Assembly (NCBI GenBank): GCA_003344405.1
Contig: NOWV01000076.1
Coordinates: 124,001-188,000 of the forward strand
DNA from: Trichoplax sp. H2
Lineage: Eukaryota; Placozoa; Uniplacotomia; Trichoplacea
Reading direction: 5' to 3'
DNA: 64,000 nucleotides
The notes beneath the pieces were generated by a model. It saw only the letters and a list, made by a program, of their open reading frames with translations, did not search any database and had not been told where the DNA came from. Below are positions 26,901 to 41,800 of this stretch, one piece after another. Each line of letters opens with the position of its first letter. The stretch's first letter is position 1. A program made the position numbers and the translations under genes.

Positions 26901-29900
26901 GTTCTAATTTCATATTTTTTCTTCTAATACAATTTAATGATCAAATTGTATTCGACTCGTAATTTATCATTAAATTTCTTTGCATCTCCTGCTAGTACAT
27001 TTCTGAAAGTATTTAATAGCTTCTAATTCTAGTAATATTCGCAATAGTATATAAATCAAAAATTTACGATTGCAGTAGTTTTAAAAGAATTTTCTTTTTC
27101 TACAACTAAACAGAACAGCAAACAACCTACATAATTAATCTAAAGGCCTTCAATGCCAGTACTTATCTAAATATACAGCTGTCTCTAATTATCAAAATGT
27201 AACCTTTTGTGAAGTAATATACCGTGCAAGCATACATTTTGCATGAAGAAAAAATAATGTTCTCTGGGTAGATAAGCTTATTTAGCAACTCGAATCATAG
27301 CCCAATAAATCATGCATAAATTTATTCACCTATTATACGTATAATATTAAGCCAGAAAAGATTACTACTTATAAGTCAAATTATCATTATTCAAGTGTCC
27401 GATGTTCACTTGTTGTATTAATTCGTGAAAAATAAAAAATTTAGTCGAGAAAAAACAATTGATTTATCGCATCAACAAATACTGTAATGATAATGCTAAG
27501 AAATATATCATGGACCCGTTAATCATTTGATGTCAAGTTAGTTGTGTTATTTTAGTCATTACATTTGTAGTGTTAACTTCTAAATACGGTATAGTCCATT
27601 TTTAGTAAAAGTATTAGTCTCACTAAACTGCAGCATAACTCTAAATATGTATGATCTCTATTTAACAATTTACCCTGAGTAAATATCTTGTACTCTAGCT
27701 AACTTATACCGTAGCACTGGCTTAACATATAAGTAACCTATTTTTACGAATCATTCGTGCCTATAAATAATTTCCTTCTGCTTTGCTCCTAATATTATAA
27801 AAGCTATCTTCTTTTGCCTATCTCATTAGTTATTTCTGGTAGTTATACGGTAAGTTTGAACGCTTTACTTATTCTGTACTACTATAGTTATTCGACTAGC
27901 TACGTCGTTACTCGCACGATAATCTTAGACGATTATTCTATTACACTAGCTCAATAAAGGTTACTCTTCCGTTAATAACTACTCTATTGTACTTTATAGC
28001 GACTAATGCGGAACTGTTAACCTTCCGAAACATCACAACATTCAATTATATAATTTATTACTGTTACAAGTTAATATTCCAATTACGTAAAATTTCTTCG
28101 TGTTAATTCTCATCGGGTTTCGGTTGAAGTTGTCATTACTCAGTTAACTTTTTGGCATAAATATAATTACATAAAGATAAATAACTGCAAGTTGTATTAA
28201 TTATGTAATTATTAATAATTCAAATACTTCTTCAAGCACTACCGATAGGTCAAAGTGATATCTAATATAATTCCAGAGAGTAGATATGCCTGCTCTGATC
28301 GGACTTTCGCCCCTAGCTTTCTAGCCCTAAACTGTCGTATCTCATTAATTTTTTATTTGGATTACATTATAATCTAAGCTGTGTTTCCATTACTGATTGC
28401 TCAAGTGCTTTTCTAGGTGAATAACTCGTTCTATTCTATTAATTTCTCTTCCCTATCACTACCTATAATGTCACACCTCATTTGAACTTTCAGTTGCGGT
28501 AGCTTATTAATATAGAACTTGCACTGCTGTGGAGGAGATTTGGTGGATAGCATTAAGCAAGTTTGATATAAGTTATAAGTACCAATTTAGCCTAGAAAAT
28601 TGCAATTATCGCCACTTGGCCGTTTCTTAAATGTACAGTAGTGTCTCTCTATTAATAAAACTAATCGTAGTTTCAGTGATAGTTTCCTTTTAACAATAGT
28701 ATAAAGATGTACAGCAATCCACAATTATGCAGGACTACAAGTTTTGAAAACTATAAGCGAGTATGCAACCCACATAATTCTCATTTACTTCATTATTGTA
28801 AAGTCTTTCATTGGCAATACCGCACCTGAATTAAAATAAATTGGCTAAAGATGATAATTTTATTTCAAATTTGCATGATAATATATATGATTTAAGCATG
28901 TAGTAATATGATACCGTTAAGTACGGAGCGTAAATATATATTATAACGACTTGCGTAGAGCCAGTCAGTCAGTTATTAAGTCAGTTGCATAGCGGCTTAG
29001 CGATCATCAGACGCTGAGCTGAACTCTTCACAAGATTAAGAGGAATATTATTATTGTCATCCCTCGAGGAAGACGTCGTAAATGTTTAAATAAAGTAATT
29101 AGATCTAATCACTGATGATTCTATCGGTGTGTTTTATTGATCTGTGAGCTCGGATAGTCGGAGTACCTTACAACCCCTTTCAGGCATTAACGTATCAGAT
29201 ACAAGATTGTAACATATAGTATGCTTATCAGCGATTGAATACTTCGTCAGAATATTTGAAAATATCTATACACCGGATAAATTTTTATTAAAGATAATGG
29301 GGGAGTTACCTTATCTATAATAATTAGAACTTGATCTATAACAGTCAATCATCAAAATATAAGAATTCTATTCGTTACTGCGTTGAATAAAAGCATTTAT
29401 AAGATATTGGCGTACATAGTTTAGCTTATAATTACATAATTATTGATCACTCAAGGTTAAGAATAAATGGCGATATACTCGTATATACAGTACATGAGCC
29501 ATTTTCATATAAATCGAAGTTCTTATATCTAATGCTAGTTGCTTTGTTGACTAATACTATAGCACAAGCCAATATAAAGCTACAGTTTATGCTCAATATT
29601 GTTCATAATAAAGTAAACATCATAGCTCTAGACCTTCTGGATAGGCTCCAAATATATTTTTAATTTTTTTTTCTCATATTCTCATTATAGTAATAGCAAT
29701 ATTGATCATCTATCTATATGTCATATACACTTGAATGATAAAAATACAGCATTGGGCAATCGCAAAACCAACACGTGACTAATTAAATCCACATTAGTTA
29801 AGGAGAGGCTCTTTTATAGACAAAGTTAGATGATGCTATGTTAGCCTATATTGCTACTAAATAGCTTCTTCAGTATCTCCTTTTAGATAGTGTACAAATT

Positions 29901-29970
29901 ACTTAAGTGTTTTTACTAATAATATCATCCTCTTTCCCCTGAAATTGTAGCAAAATTGAGTAATACAGGA
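23995..29970. other. Divergent intergenic region, A4 to A5
   Basis: About 6 kb, the longest gap in the cluster, lying between two genes that point away from each other. It has no reading frame of 60 codons or more and no visible tandem array. It must contain the A4 and A5 promoters, one near each end. A GC-richer island at about 28940-29180, with an AATAAAG signal near 29090, is the only compositional departure I noticed. Confidence 0.55.
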
Positions 29971-32839
29971 ATGATAAACAATACGTCAATCAAGCAATTT
30001 GAAATTTCATTGGGTACCAATCCGGCAGTCTATTTTCCTGGTCAAGCAGTTAATGGTAAAGTGATATTAGATTTAGAAAGGCAAATCAATATTGCAAGTA
30101 TTCAAGCTCAGTGCTTAGGTTTCAGTAGTTGGAACGTACATCGAAGAACTAGTGCACGACATCATCACTACGACATCAACTCTAGAAAGGAAACTTTCAT
30201 CGATGATAGCGAAACTTTATGGGAAAATGATAAGGACTAATAAAGAATAATATGTCTGCTTTTAGGGTTCTGTTAATACCAAGTTTTGATGAAGTTGTTC
30301 AATTTCATCTCTTAAGTAAACGTTCTGCAGTGTTGCAAATTTTATATCCACGTATACAGCAGCAAGTATAGAACCGTAGTCGTACTTGAAATCCATGAAC
30401 TATTCTTAACCATTCAAATTTTACCTCGAAGTAATATTTACATTTTATAGGAGTCATTAGTGTTTTTAGAGAAAACTTCGGTCCTTTTATCTAGCTTTTG
30501 AGTAAAATGAATCGATCTTGTTTAAACTATCGATTAAGCATTTCAACAAACATTTTCTACTTTAAATCTCAAGGTGGCTATCGTATTTGTTAACATTACG
30601 ATCATATACTGTATGTATTCTAGATAGCTATTTTATGCAAGTGGACGACACTAAAAGTGGATATCTAGGATTTTCAACTAATTTCAATGCTCTACTTGTG
30701 CATTACGAAAGAATCATAGTATACTGTTATATAAAATAAAGCACTATGAAGTGTAGAATATTCCGTAGTGCTTAATAGTTATTGTAGATTAGGGATTGCA
30801 ATTTCATGCATCACAGTATATTTAATAGGAAGTGACCATGAATAACATTTCCTGTATTTCTGACATACATAACAATGATATACAGCAATCTTATCGACAT
30901 TGACAGTCGATATTTGTGGTCTGTAACTAATAGTAATTTTACCCTTCCTGTTTTATATCATAACATACTATTGATCAGTTTCATTAAATGAATGACCGTT
31001 CTTATGGAATCAGTAAAATAGAGTATAGCTATATCTAGCCTATAATAAATTGCTGTATAATATGATTAATCTATCATTGAATTCGTACTGATCATAATGG
31101 GTAATTTATGATTTCAAAAACTTTAAAAATTACTATTCCATAGAAATACTGACGATCAGATACCATCATACTATTTTTAAAATTAAACTATTCCCTAGGA
31201 ATTGATAAATCATCAGTAATAAGTTATAAATGAAAGCCTAACGTCACTTATATCTATTTTAGTGGAGGGAAATTTGCAAGAAATGCCAGTAGGACAATAT
31301 GAATTTAATTTCAACTTTCCACTGCCTATTGATAAAAAATTACCATCATCTGCTGAACTGATGTGGTATGACAGCCGTATTCGCTATTGCATTATTGCAA
31401 CTCTCAATGATAAAAAGAAAAAGCTATATCGAACCGTAAAAGTCTTTACATTTTTAGAAATTATTGATGTAAATCGCCCACAATTTAAGGTAAATATTTA
31501 AAACTCTTAATTCCTAACAGATACAGAGTCTAATTAACCAGTATCAGCCCACAATAGGCCATTACTAAATCCAATTTAATAACTTCGTTTCCTTCATCAT
31601 GTAAACCTGATGAAAATCATCTCTTCCTATTTGAACTATGAAAACTTTTATTACTCTATAATTCCAAGGTTACTAACTGTATGGTATTATAACTGATTCT
31701 AATCTTATATTAGTAACATGGCAAAAGTGAAATAATGTCTTATCATAATAATAGTTACACAAAGATTTAAATAGAAAAGAAATAATTAGAATCTGAAGAT
31801 AATATACCATAGTAAAAACTAATGCAATAACATTTCACATATAAATCTGCCTTATTGTAGTGGCAAAATTCGTATAAAATCTAATTTATCTTATTCAATG
31901 AATCATCTTCATAAAATAGGCACCTCCACCGCTAATCGAAGTTGAAAATACTTCATGTTGTTTATGTTATCAATCTCTACCTACACTATTAACGATATCT
32001 ACTGATCGATCTGCATATTGCCCTGGAGAAAGTATCAAATTTGAAGTTGTTTGTGATAACATGACATCCAGTAGAATTAAGTATATAGCAGCTAAACTTG
32101 CTCGGACAACTGATTTACATGTAGGAGAACGTAAGGCAACTATTTAATTATATAAACTTAAACCTGAATTGAAAATAGAGCAGTGTCAAGAATCGTTTCA
32201 TAATGATCTATGACTGGGTTGCATAATGGCAAATACTTTATTCATAGGTACTTTTCCACACGTTCGACATTATTACAGTGAAGTTCGTTCAACAGAAGAA
32301 ATATCTGGAGGTCAATCCTTTACTTGGCACGAAGCATCTATGAAAATACCTTCTTTACCTCCGTCAATTAAATCGAATTTTATCACTGTTTCATATGAAT
32401 TATTGGTTAGCAGAAATTTTGCTGAATCTATATTGGAATTAAATTTCTTGGTAGTTTAAATATTCCCATTTTTTTCCGGCTTTTATGATACAGATTATCG
32501 CGAAATTTGTCCACAGTCCAAATCAATTAGCTTCTGCACCGATCACTATCGGTAGCATTCCGTTAAATTTGCAACCAGATCCAAGCCCTCCGGCATCAGG
32601 TAAGTATATATTTATTTACTGTATAGAATAGCATCTCTGTTACATAACGGTATTCAATTAGCTTAAATACTATCAGATAGATAGACCACATAATATCCGG
32701 TTTATTTCCATTCCTTTTCGTAGACGTAAATAGACTCCAATTTGCAAATGTCGTCTTTGAAGGATGTGTTGATGATTGCGGAAGAAACATTAATTCGAAA
32801 AATAAATTTAAACCTTTTTATCCAGTCGCTAGAATATGA
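29971..32839 (+). CDS. Alpha-arrestin A5 (ARRDC-like), AT at first donor
   Basis: Six exons: 29971-30229, 31263-31489, 31920-32130, 32248-32405, 32494-32599 and 32724-32839 (259, 227, 211, 158, 106 and 116 bp), giving 358 residues in frame. The N-terminal domain has NPAVYFPGQAVNGKV; the C-terminal domain has DRSAYCPGES, a Cys-rich entry (SCCLCY) and PITIGSIPLNL. The tail has no PPxY; GCVDDCG and FKPFYPV match the tail elements of A1, A6 and A7. The expected first donor reads AATG|ATAAGG, with AT in place of GT, and an in-frame stop follows at 30238. Unless an AT-AG intron is spliced or the base is wrong, the product would stop after about 89 residues. All other splice sites are canonical and the rest of the frame is intact, which argues against a long-dead pseudogene. 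Confidence 0.75.
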
Positions 32840-35331
32840 GTTTATAATGGAAAGATGAAAGCTTTGAGATATTGACAGTAATCAAATTACTAAAAAATTT
32901 TCATTATAATTTAAGTAAACTATAGATCCTCTCCATAAACACATTTTGGATACAGAACATAACTTATATTACAGCAATATTTTAGAATCTAAATTATTTA
33001 ATTCACAGTGATATAACGAATCACGCTTTGTTAACTCTACCGAATATAACATTTTTTATAGCCATAGTTTATTAACTTTTATCCAAAGTATAGCTGTTTA
33101 GAGATTCTACTGCACCAATATACTCGATACCTTCAGTATTACACTGTTGCTAAAATGAAAATTACGAAAAACGCTATTATAAATAAGCATAGCTGTCAAG
33201 CTTGAAATCTATCATGTTAATAGAATATATATATATAATATAAAATTCAGAATGAATTTTACTGAATCTAACCAAATTTCTTGTACAATTCAATTTAATA
33301 ACTGGAATTAATAACCTTGACATTACTGATGTCATTGCTATTAAATTATATTTGCAATAGCCATCGACTCCATCAGCTGATAATAATTAATCGATACAGA
33401 TGATCCAATTAGTTGCTATCGCCATTTCTACATTCTATTAAAGTTATAAAGTAATTGCTTAACTAATATTAAATTAAAGTCTAGGCAATCAACGCAATCA
33501 CCAAGAATTTTGGCGATTTTATTTTGCGCATAGTTAATCGCCTTAAGAAACCTTGTTTAATTTCAGTATCAATTTGTGTCCAATGTACTTATCTAAAGTC
33601 TTCGTTACACATACGTATGTCCAATAAATGATAGCACGATCTTGATAGAATAATTGCATCGAAAGAGCTACATCTTCAGCTAACGCTAACAAAGAAATTT
33701 TAAATTTGGAAGCCCCTCAAATCTCTATTACATAATTAATATTACTTCTAACTTATATTTTAACCGTTCATATAATTACCGAAGAAATGCTTATCTAATA
33801 ACATACAGCGTTTAGTGTCACATTATGCAAGTCTATAAAACTAAATACCTGATGATAACCTGAAAATTACTTTCTCACTTAAAATCTATCATTAGTCTTA
33901 GAAATTACAGAGTACTAAGGATATAGTAGTAAGAGCATATTGAATCGAGATAAGTAATCAAGATACCGACCAACGTTAACTATACACTTGTATGGCAAAG
34001 CGCTAATTACCAATTCTTCAGAAACCTTTCATTGTATAATATAACTTAAAAGTATAATTATAATCTTCTTCATCTATTTAGTTGCTCATGTCCATTTGAG
34101 TAAGCAGTGATTAGCAATAGATTTTTTAGAATCTTACTGGATCTATTTCGTTGCATACCTATATAGCAGTACTACACCAAGCCATATAACCCACATATGA
34201 ATAAATATTTCTACATACTGCCGATGCGACGTTTTATTATATTAATCACAATATACGTTAGATATTGCGAGCATAAACGTAATATGTCATATCATCTTAC
34301 CAGTTTAAGTCAAGCTTCTGCAAAAAATATAGAACTGCCGCAAGTAATGAAGCTTTATTAGTCTTTTATTCATTACAATTCACAATTGAAACACATCTTT
34401 GTTAATTTCAAATAATTAGTTTAACGTATCTAGGAGAAAACTTTCCAATCGTAGACATTAATCCTACAAGCATAGATATATATTTAATAGGTCATTCACA
34501 AAATTAAAGTCCTCTTTCTTAAGATCTTTTCATCACTAAACATTTTAAGCCTCTTCTAATAATTTCACTTGATCACTATATGTAATATTGCACTCGAATC
34601 TCCCAAGTTAGCTTACCAGTCAATAGTTATTCCGCCTTTTTATCTTTCAAGATTTCGTTTAATACTGCAGCATTGATGACTATTCTACAGTTCATGGATA
34701 AGCGTGCTCATCCATATTATTTCGGAGGTGATAAGTAGCTATAAGGTCTAATTTAGTCCATTCATCATTAAATTGACATTGTCCTACGAGTAAATAGTAT
34801 TTATTATTTTGGACTGGCTTATTCAGTTAATTTAATGCCTTTACGACACAATGGCTTGCTACTGTTTACATAATAGCTGATTAAACTGTAATTAAATGTG
34901 TACCTACGTCTATAAGATAAACGGAATCGAATAATCACCAATATCGTTAAATAGCATCGAGAGCATTACAATTCAGAAAGAATCTAATACCGTGCTCTAC
35001 CGTACAGTAAATTATCTTTAATTTTAGTTTTAGCTTCGATATTTTCATTAAATTCGAGCATTACCGATGAACCTGTTGCGCATTTGCTTATTTTCCTGTG
35101 ATACCCTGTAAATTCTTGATGATAAGCGAATGATCTATAAACAATTATTCAAATCAGCACCAATTAAATACTATATTTATTTCTGATAATTGTTTTGCCT
35201 ATTATTCAAAATAATATCATGCCACTACTTTTATAATGATAATTGTTGTTGATATAAAAGCATCAGGGCAACGTAATTAAAGCAGCAAAGCCCTAGTCGT
35301 AACAACAACTAATTTGGACCGTAATAGGAAA
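32840..35331. other. Intergenic, A5 to A6
   Basis: About 2.5 kb of AT-rich sequence. It has no reading frame of 60 codons or more and no repeat array that I could see. The A6 promoter should lie at its right end, where several ATAAT and TATAAA-like words occur, but the base composition makes them uninformative. Confidence 0.6.
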
Positions 35332-38300
35332 ATGGCTAAGAAGATCGTAACAAACTTTGCTATCGACTTTTTAATTCAACCACCTGTTTTCTTTCGAGGC
35401 CAACCAATTTCTGGGATTATTTCTATTTGTTTAGAAGAACCGATAGAAATCGAATGTCTAAAAGTTCGCATGGTCGGTAAAAGCCGAACTAATCTTGTAT
35501 TTATGTCACATAAAAGTAATCCTAAATTTAATCAAGAAATTAAAGATGAAGAAACTTTTGTTGATCAATATCGAATTTTAGTGGGTAAAGGTAAGAGTAA
35601 TAAGAGTTTAATACTTGTTATTAATCTACGTGTAGAAATTATTTCCAGTACAATTATTACTCCTTAACGCGTTCTTTGCCCCTACGGTTATTCACCAAAC
35701 TCTTAAGATTTATCTCAGACCTTATGACCCATGTAAATTAAGTCCTACTGATTTTAATTGAATCAGATAAGCTAAATTATCTTAAAAACTATCCTATTAT
35801 ATACCTTAAACGTCCATAAACCAACAAAGAGACAGCATTTAAGTAATTGTGTCCTTAAATGAAATCAAAAATTCTTGGATTCATATTTTATCCAGATAAA
35901 ATAGTGTAATATCGTCTTACTAGGATGTTGAAAATAGTTGTAGCAGTTACGGCTATGTCACATCGCCATTCTGATTTGAAAGCACAGGTATAAACTATTT
36001 TACTGTAGGAAAGTTTAATTTATAACAATTTATTCCCTACGGCAGTTAGTAATTCGGCACCCAATGCTATTTTTGAGTAAAGTGAAAGTCATAGTATCGA
36101 AACTTAGCCATCTAACATTTGTCAAGTATTGCTTACTTGTACAATGTTATTTCATCTTTGGAAGCTCTTCTTTAAAACTTATTAAAATAAACTTTTCCTA
36201 AGAGATAACGTCAAACTAAGATTCAGCTTCCAATAAACAAGATTGTATTTAAATAATTTCAGAATATACCATGATGGACCGTAAGGACATGCAGTATGAT
36301 AGTGTCTACCACATGTAGTCCATAAAAATGCTTAATTCCTTTAAAATGTGAGGATTTCGAAGTCAAAGTTTGGAAAAAGGATCTAGAAAATGTTTGTCTA
36401 TTAAAATTTAAACTTTCACTAGAAACAAATTTTTCTTTAAGGTGGTGTAAAATCTTACTGTACTATATGATACATCGGCAGGATCGTTTCTTTCTTCATT
36501 ACAAGATCATTCACTGCAACTATGTAAAGATATGTCAGTAATTTGCTCAAAACTAAATAACATTGATTATTTGGTCCCATCACCCAGTACAGTCTATTTT
36601 GGTAGTCTTACGGGGTAGGTTGTTCAATAGTATAGTCAATTGAGGTATTTGATCAAATAATATAGTAGAATTTGGTTGCAGTAATTAATTAATAACACAG
36701 TTGATAGTAAAATGCTATAAGTTCGCAAACAAGTCATTGAACAGGAATCGCAGAGCGAAGTTCATCGCTTATAAAAATAATCATCGAAATCTGCCGTTTC
36801 TCCTAAATTTAATACAATTTACATTTTAATTTTTTTGTAACAGAACATGAAGGGCGTCTATTATTACCTGCCGGTAAATCAGAATTCAATTTCAATTTTA
36901 CATTGCCTACAGAAAGTAAATTGCCATCGACGTTTGAAAGTAGATCTTCAGAGGGTTATATTCGATATTCAATAGCCGCAGTATTGATGAGACCATGGGA
37001 TACTGACTATATCTCAAAAAGAGCTTTCACAGTCTTGGAAGAAATTGATATCAATCAGCCAGCATTAAAAGTGAGAATGTTTCATTCAATTACCGTACAG
37101 ATCTAACCGTATAGTCATAAATTATTACTAGCAAAATATTTCTTCAGACTGTATCAAATTTGCAAATAACACTTTATAGTACGAGTAAAATGAGGAGTAT
37201 TCATTTTCTGATCGTAATTAGTATCGTAAAATTCTAGTCAGAGTGTGTAACAGATTACTATGCAGCACTAAAAGTCTATCAACAGGGTTTTAATTCTTGG
37301 TAATTCTACTATGTAATTGTACACTATACAGGAGCAACCACCAATACTAGAAGGCGAAACATCTGTCTGCTGCCATTGCTGGACTCGTCGATCCCTTAAT
37401 CTAGCAATGACAATCGATCGTAGTGGTTATTGCCCTGGTGAAGCTATTGTATTAAATGTAAGGTGTAAAAATACTTCAAATCGAATATTAAATGGCTTGC
37501 AAGTAAAATTATGTAGACGAACACAGTATTATGCTAAAGGTAAACACTAGTAAACCCATAACTCCAATAATTCAGAATAATCAATAGTATTCCACCATTC
37601 TTTTCTAAGTTTAACTTTACTTTTTATTTAGATCATGATCAAATTACTTATAAAAGCTACTATAGGCTTACCTCAGATAAACAAATTAACGTAGGTGAGA
37701 CTTTTATTTGGTCAAATCAATTAATCAGGATTCCATGTATATCACCAAGTATCAACTCTGCAAAACTGATCAAAGTGAACTACGAACTTCGGGTTAGTGC
37801 CTATGTTATTTGATTATTCTATTTTAAATCACTCTCTGTATTTGTCAATGGATTTAAATTGTATTTCTTGATAATTAGAATGATTGCACTGCGTATATTC
37901 CATCAAGGCTACTGTTCATTTACTTGCATTGCACTAAGTAAAGTAAGATATAGCGGTACCCTTTGTAAATTGTCGATTTCTCGATATATGATCAGGCCAA
38001 TTAACTCTTAGTAGCATTACAGTTAAATTATATCTTGTGAGGTCAATTTTATTAAAATTAATAGATTATGGCTGACAGTTAATCCTTTAAGTAGAGAGCT
38101 CAGATCTATACTTAATTTGGTCTGAATTTTATCCTCACTACGTAAACTTATTAAATTAAAACAATTATTGCAGTAAAAGCCATTCATAGTACAATAGTGG
38201 CTTACATAAAATATTTAAAAGCTGCGAGGAGTACGAAAAGATTTTGACATTATCATCCTTAGCTTATCTTAAAACATCTAAAGATTTTGCTACTATAAAT

Positions 38301-38864
38301 CTAAAGACAGATATTCATGAAAATGACTTGCATAACACTTCTAGAGCTTAAATAACCTGATTTATCAATATTTATAGCAGATACTATTGACGTTCGAAAA
38401 CGAAAATAAATTGATTTCATTAAATTATTTTCTATTCAAAATTGTTAAGGTTTCTGTTAAAGTTCCGTATGATACAGACTTTAGAGCTGTTATTCCGATA
38501 GTTATTGGCACTATCCCTTTAGAAGTACAAACACAATCAGGAGGACCTATACCTATCCGCGCATTCTATGATGATACATCCAGAGCAGGTCAGAATTTCC
38601 GAATTGAAAGCAACATTAATATTGTATAAAATGCAGCAATCCTTACTCTATTTTCTCACAACATTATTATATATCACGTTGGTATAATTGAATGATTTAA
38701 TGATGAATTCATTTATTGCAGGGGCTTATAGACTAGATACCAATTATTCAAAATGTGTGGATGGAACCGTACCTATCCACAAAGTAAAATCGACTTTCGG
38801 TCAGCCTAATTACATTCCGTATTATCCATTTGTTCGAAATTATCGGCCACCCTTAACTAATTAA
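35332..38864 (+). CDS. Alpha-arrestin A6 (ARRDC-like), divergent tail
   Basis: Six exons: 35332-35590, 36844-37070, 37332-37539, 37632-37792, 38450-38588 and 38722-38864 (259, 227, 208, 161, 139 and 143 bp), giving 378 residues. The start MAKKIVTNF is the first ATG of the frame. The N-terminal domain has QPPVFFRGQPISGII; exon 2 has LPSTFESRS and ends in EEIDINQPALK. The C-terminal domain has SVCCHCW, DRSGYCPGEA and IPIVIGTIPLEV. There is no PPxY; the tail shows NYSKCVDG and then NYIPYYPF, the same pair of elements as in A1 and A7. Exons 1 and 2 are the same length as in A5, so these adjacent genes are probably sisters. The exon 5 donor (G|GTCAGA) is not a strong match. Introns 1 (1.25 kb) and 4 (0.66 kb) hold nothing recognisable. 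Confidence 0.9.
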
Positions 38865-41800
38865 CTTATTAAGAGTAATTTTGTTTACTAATCAATCCAC
38901 ATATTGTTATTACGGTTAAACTCTCCTAAAGTAGGCGATCGCTTACGTAATGATTTTATGATTAATATCATCATAAACGTGGTGAGCTAACATATGAAAG
39001 ATCCATTTGCAACTGCTTTTCTAGAACCTTAAATGGCGGTCAAACAATCGCGTACTATATACAATTACTGTTATTTCATCATTTAATGTACCTATTTTAC
39101 CGTTAGATATGGTATAGATATTGCTTATTTTTAAAGTACTACCAAGTAAGGCTATTTATAAGCTAGATTTCAAAATTATACAGTCTCTAAATAGAATACC
39201 ACTGATCTTAAATCATCTTGTGAATTCGCTGATAGCTAGGAGTAGTGCGAATGAAACTCTATTATACTATTTGAATGGGAACTTTACTAGTCCTAATGTA
39301 TAAATTGCAAACTGAATCAATTGAAAATTCTGTAGGCTGAAATGAAGAATACTGATTCAGTAAATTTAAATGAGATGAATAAACTGAATATTATTTCAAT
39401 ATCCATTTTTTAATCCAACAATTTAAGAGTCGCTGCTAATTTCTAACAGCTATTCTTTCAATTTAGAATTTACACTATTATACTTTAGATATCCATGAGT
39501 ATACTCTTAATGCATTTATTAATACCGATTGCGATTAAGCCTTTACATATTTTTTTTTCACGTAAATGAATTTATTATAGTTACCGCAATTTAACCCTTG
39601 GCCTATAAGGATATTAACGTGAATTTATGATACTCGACCTAATTTAATTGTTTTCTTACCAAGCCTATAGTATAGATGATATTGTACAAATATCATATAC
39701 TTGGTGATTTTCTGGTAATTTCAATCCCCCCTACCTTCATTCAAATCTGGAAAGCTTTATATACTCTCCCAGAGTTACTCCAGTTGAGTACCTTTTTAAT
39801 GTTTACAGTTCACTTCAAAAATAACAAATAGGTGCCTACGGAAAGGAATATCTTGTTTTATTGTAGTGTATCCTCGCATTCTATAGCAAAACTCTGCATT
39901 AACCTCGTTCACAGAGGTCTGTTCTACAGTAATCGCTTTCCCACCGATGCTTGATGATATTAAGGTCAAAAGTAAATACCTCTATGCTAGATCATATATT
40001 GTGCTGTCATACTATATAATGGCATAACTTTCCATACCTGCCTATTTCCATGTTACAGTCTATCGTGCAGCAACGATTAACTTCAGATTAAAATTTAAAA
40101 AATTATTCTAAAATTAAGTGTATAGAAATGTTGCATTTTACTGTAATAGTAATTTAGATAGTCCTTGGTAGTTGTAGGACGAACCTAATTTATATAATAA
40201 AGTAGAGTTTACAAGAAACTGTAGTTCTTGTTTTATTATCACTAGCCCTTGTTCACTTGATAATTTCACCAATGATAAACAACAAGGATCTTGACTCATG
40301 ACGGAACTGCTATCAACAAGGCTACTAGTGTAGTCAATAAATAGTATCGCTATAATGATGTTGTGTAGTTTGTAGTACTGTTGTCAAAATTATGGAGCTA
40401 GTCATAACAAGTAAATACAAGCATGGTCATGTTATTAGTATAAAGGATGAAAGGAAATTTCATGTTCAGTTTCGTAAGAAGCTATAGTAATTGTAGAATT
40501 TCGCTCTTATACTGAGTCTAGAAGTTAATCGATGTTGTTCAGTAATTCCTGCTTATGATCTATTAGTTGTAAACAGGTTAGCTAAGGATAGAAGCAGTTA
40601 AGGTAACGCATTAGGGTTTGTCATTTGTACTTGAGATTATAGTCTGCAGTTGAAAACTTTTGTTAACAAGAACCCCCGTCCTACACTGTTTTACTCGGAA
40701 TCGTTTGGGATTAGAACTATTCGAGAATTACAAAGAAAAGATTTATGACAATCGCAGACATTAAAAGTCATGGCGTAAAGCTTATGATTTCAAGACTGCA
40801 TTTTTAACTGTATACTACTGTTTTGCTGAGGCAGTTTACTGTACAACCAGGTCAGTGTTTGAGTGGAAGAGTTGGGTAAACCTTAGACCTGATCATATCG
40901 ATCCTTATTTGAGATCTAGTAAGCTAACAAGATCAAGAAAAATCACCCTTAGTACATAAATCAAGTCGCTACCTGTAATAAATGCATCTCACAATAACTA
41001 TCTCAGTCAAATGGTATTTTTTAAAAGGCTTTTATTACAAGGTTGTGGGAATAGTTGAGCAATAATTAATTACTATAAGAGTCTAGTCTAAAATCTAAAG
41101 TATTCCCAGTTCAAAGCGAAGTGAAGTCTCTTCTCCTTCGTGAGCTCATCTCTGTAGTTCTTATAAACATTTCGTTAAATGCATCGATGGCAACTTGATT
41201 CATCTACAATCAGACATGAGTCATCAAACAAAACACTTTTCTCAAATAGTACATCATTACCTTCTACAATCTAAATCGTTCCACTTAAAAGATCTCTACT
41301 CTTCTATTAACGTCTAGCCCCTTTCTCCAAAGGGCATCTTAACCACTACAGTGTTTCTAGCTACATCCATCTTGTAGCATAATTAGTCAACTGACTACTA
41401 TTAGTCGTCAACAATTTCTAATATAGTAGTTAGCAATCATCTAATATTAGCTTTACGATAATGTCTATTCAAAGCAACCTAACCATATTAAATACAGCTA
41501 TCCGTATAATCCAATATGGATGAATCACTACACTACCTTTCATTGCAGTCTACGGCCATGACCCAGTCTATAGTGCACTGTTTTGTTAATGCATTTGCTA
41601 CTTAACATCCATCAACTTACGCCAATCTTTCCAATTCTCTTATCCAGTTGATCTATTTTCGTCCAATCGAACAATGCTAGTTTTAGATATATTTGCGCTG
41701 TAGCACAACTGTAGAGTAGACAGTCAATGGGAAGGAAAAGGAAACATAATTAGTCAATTGGCTACTATTCGCCAATCTTTCCAATTCTCACATCCTGTTG

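Noticed and set aside
30238-31262. A5 as an old pseudogene
   Set aside because: Only the first donor is abnormal. All later exons keep frame and motifs, so long-term decay is unlikely, although a recent loss is possible.
40500-41400. Possible decayed transposase or other gene between A6 and A7
   Set aside because: All six frames are broken by stops and no motif could be named.
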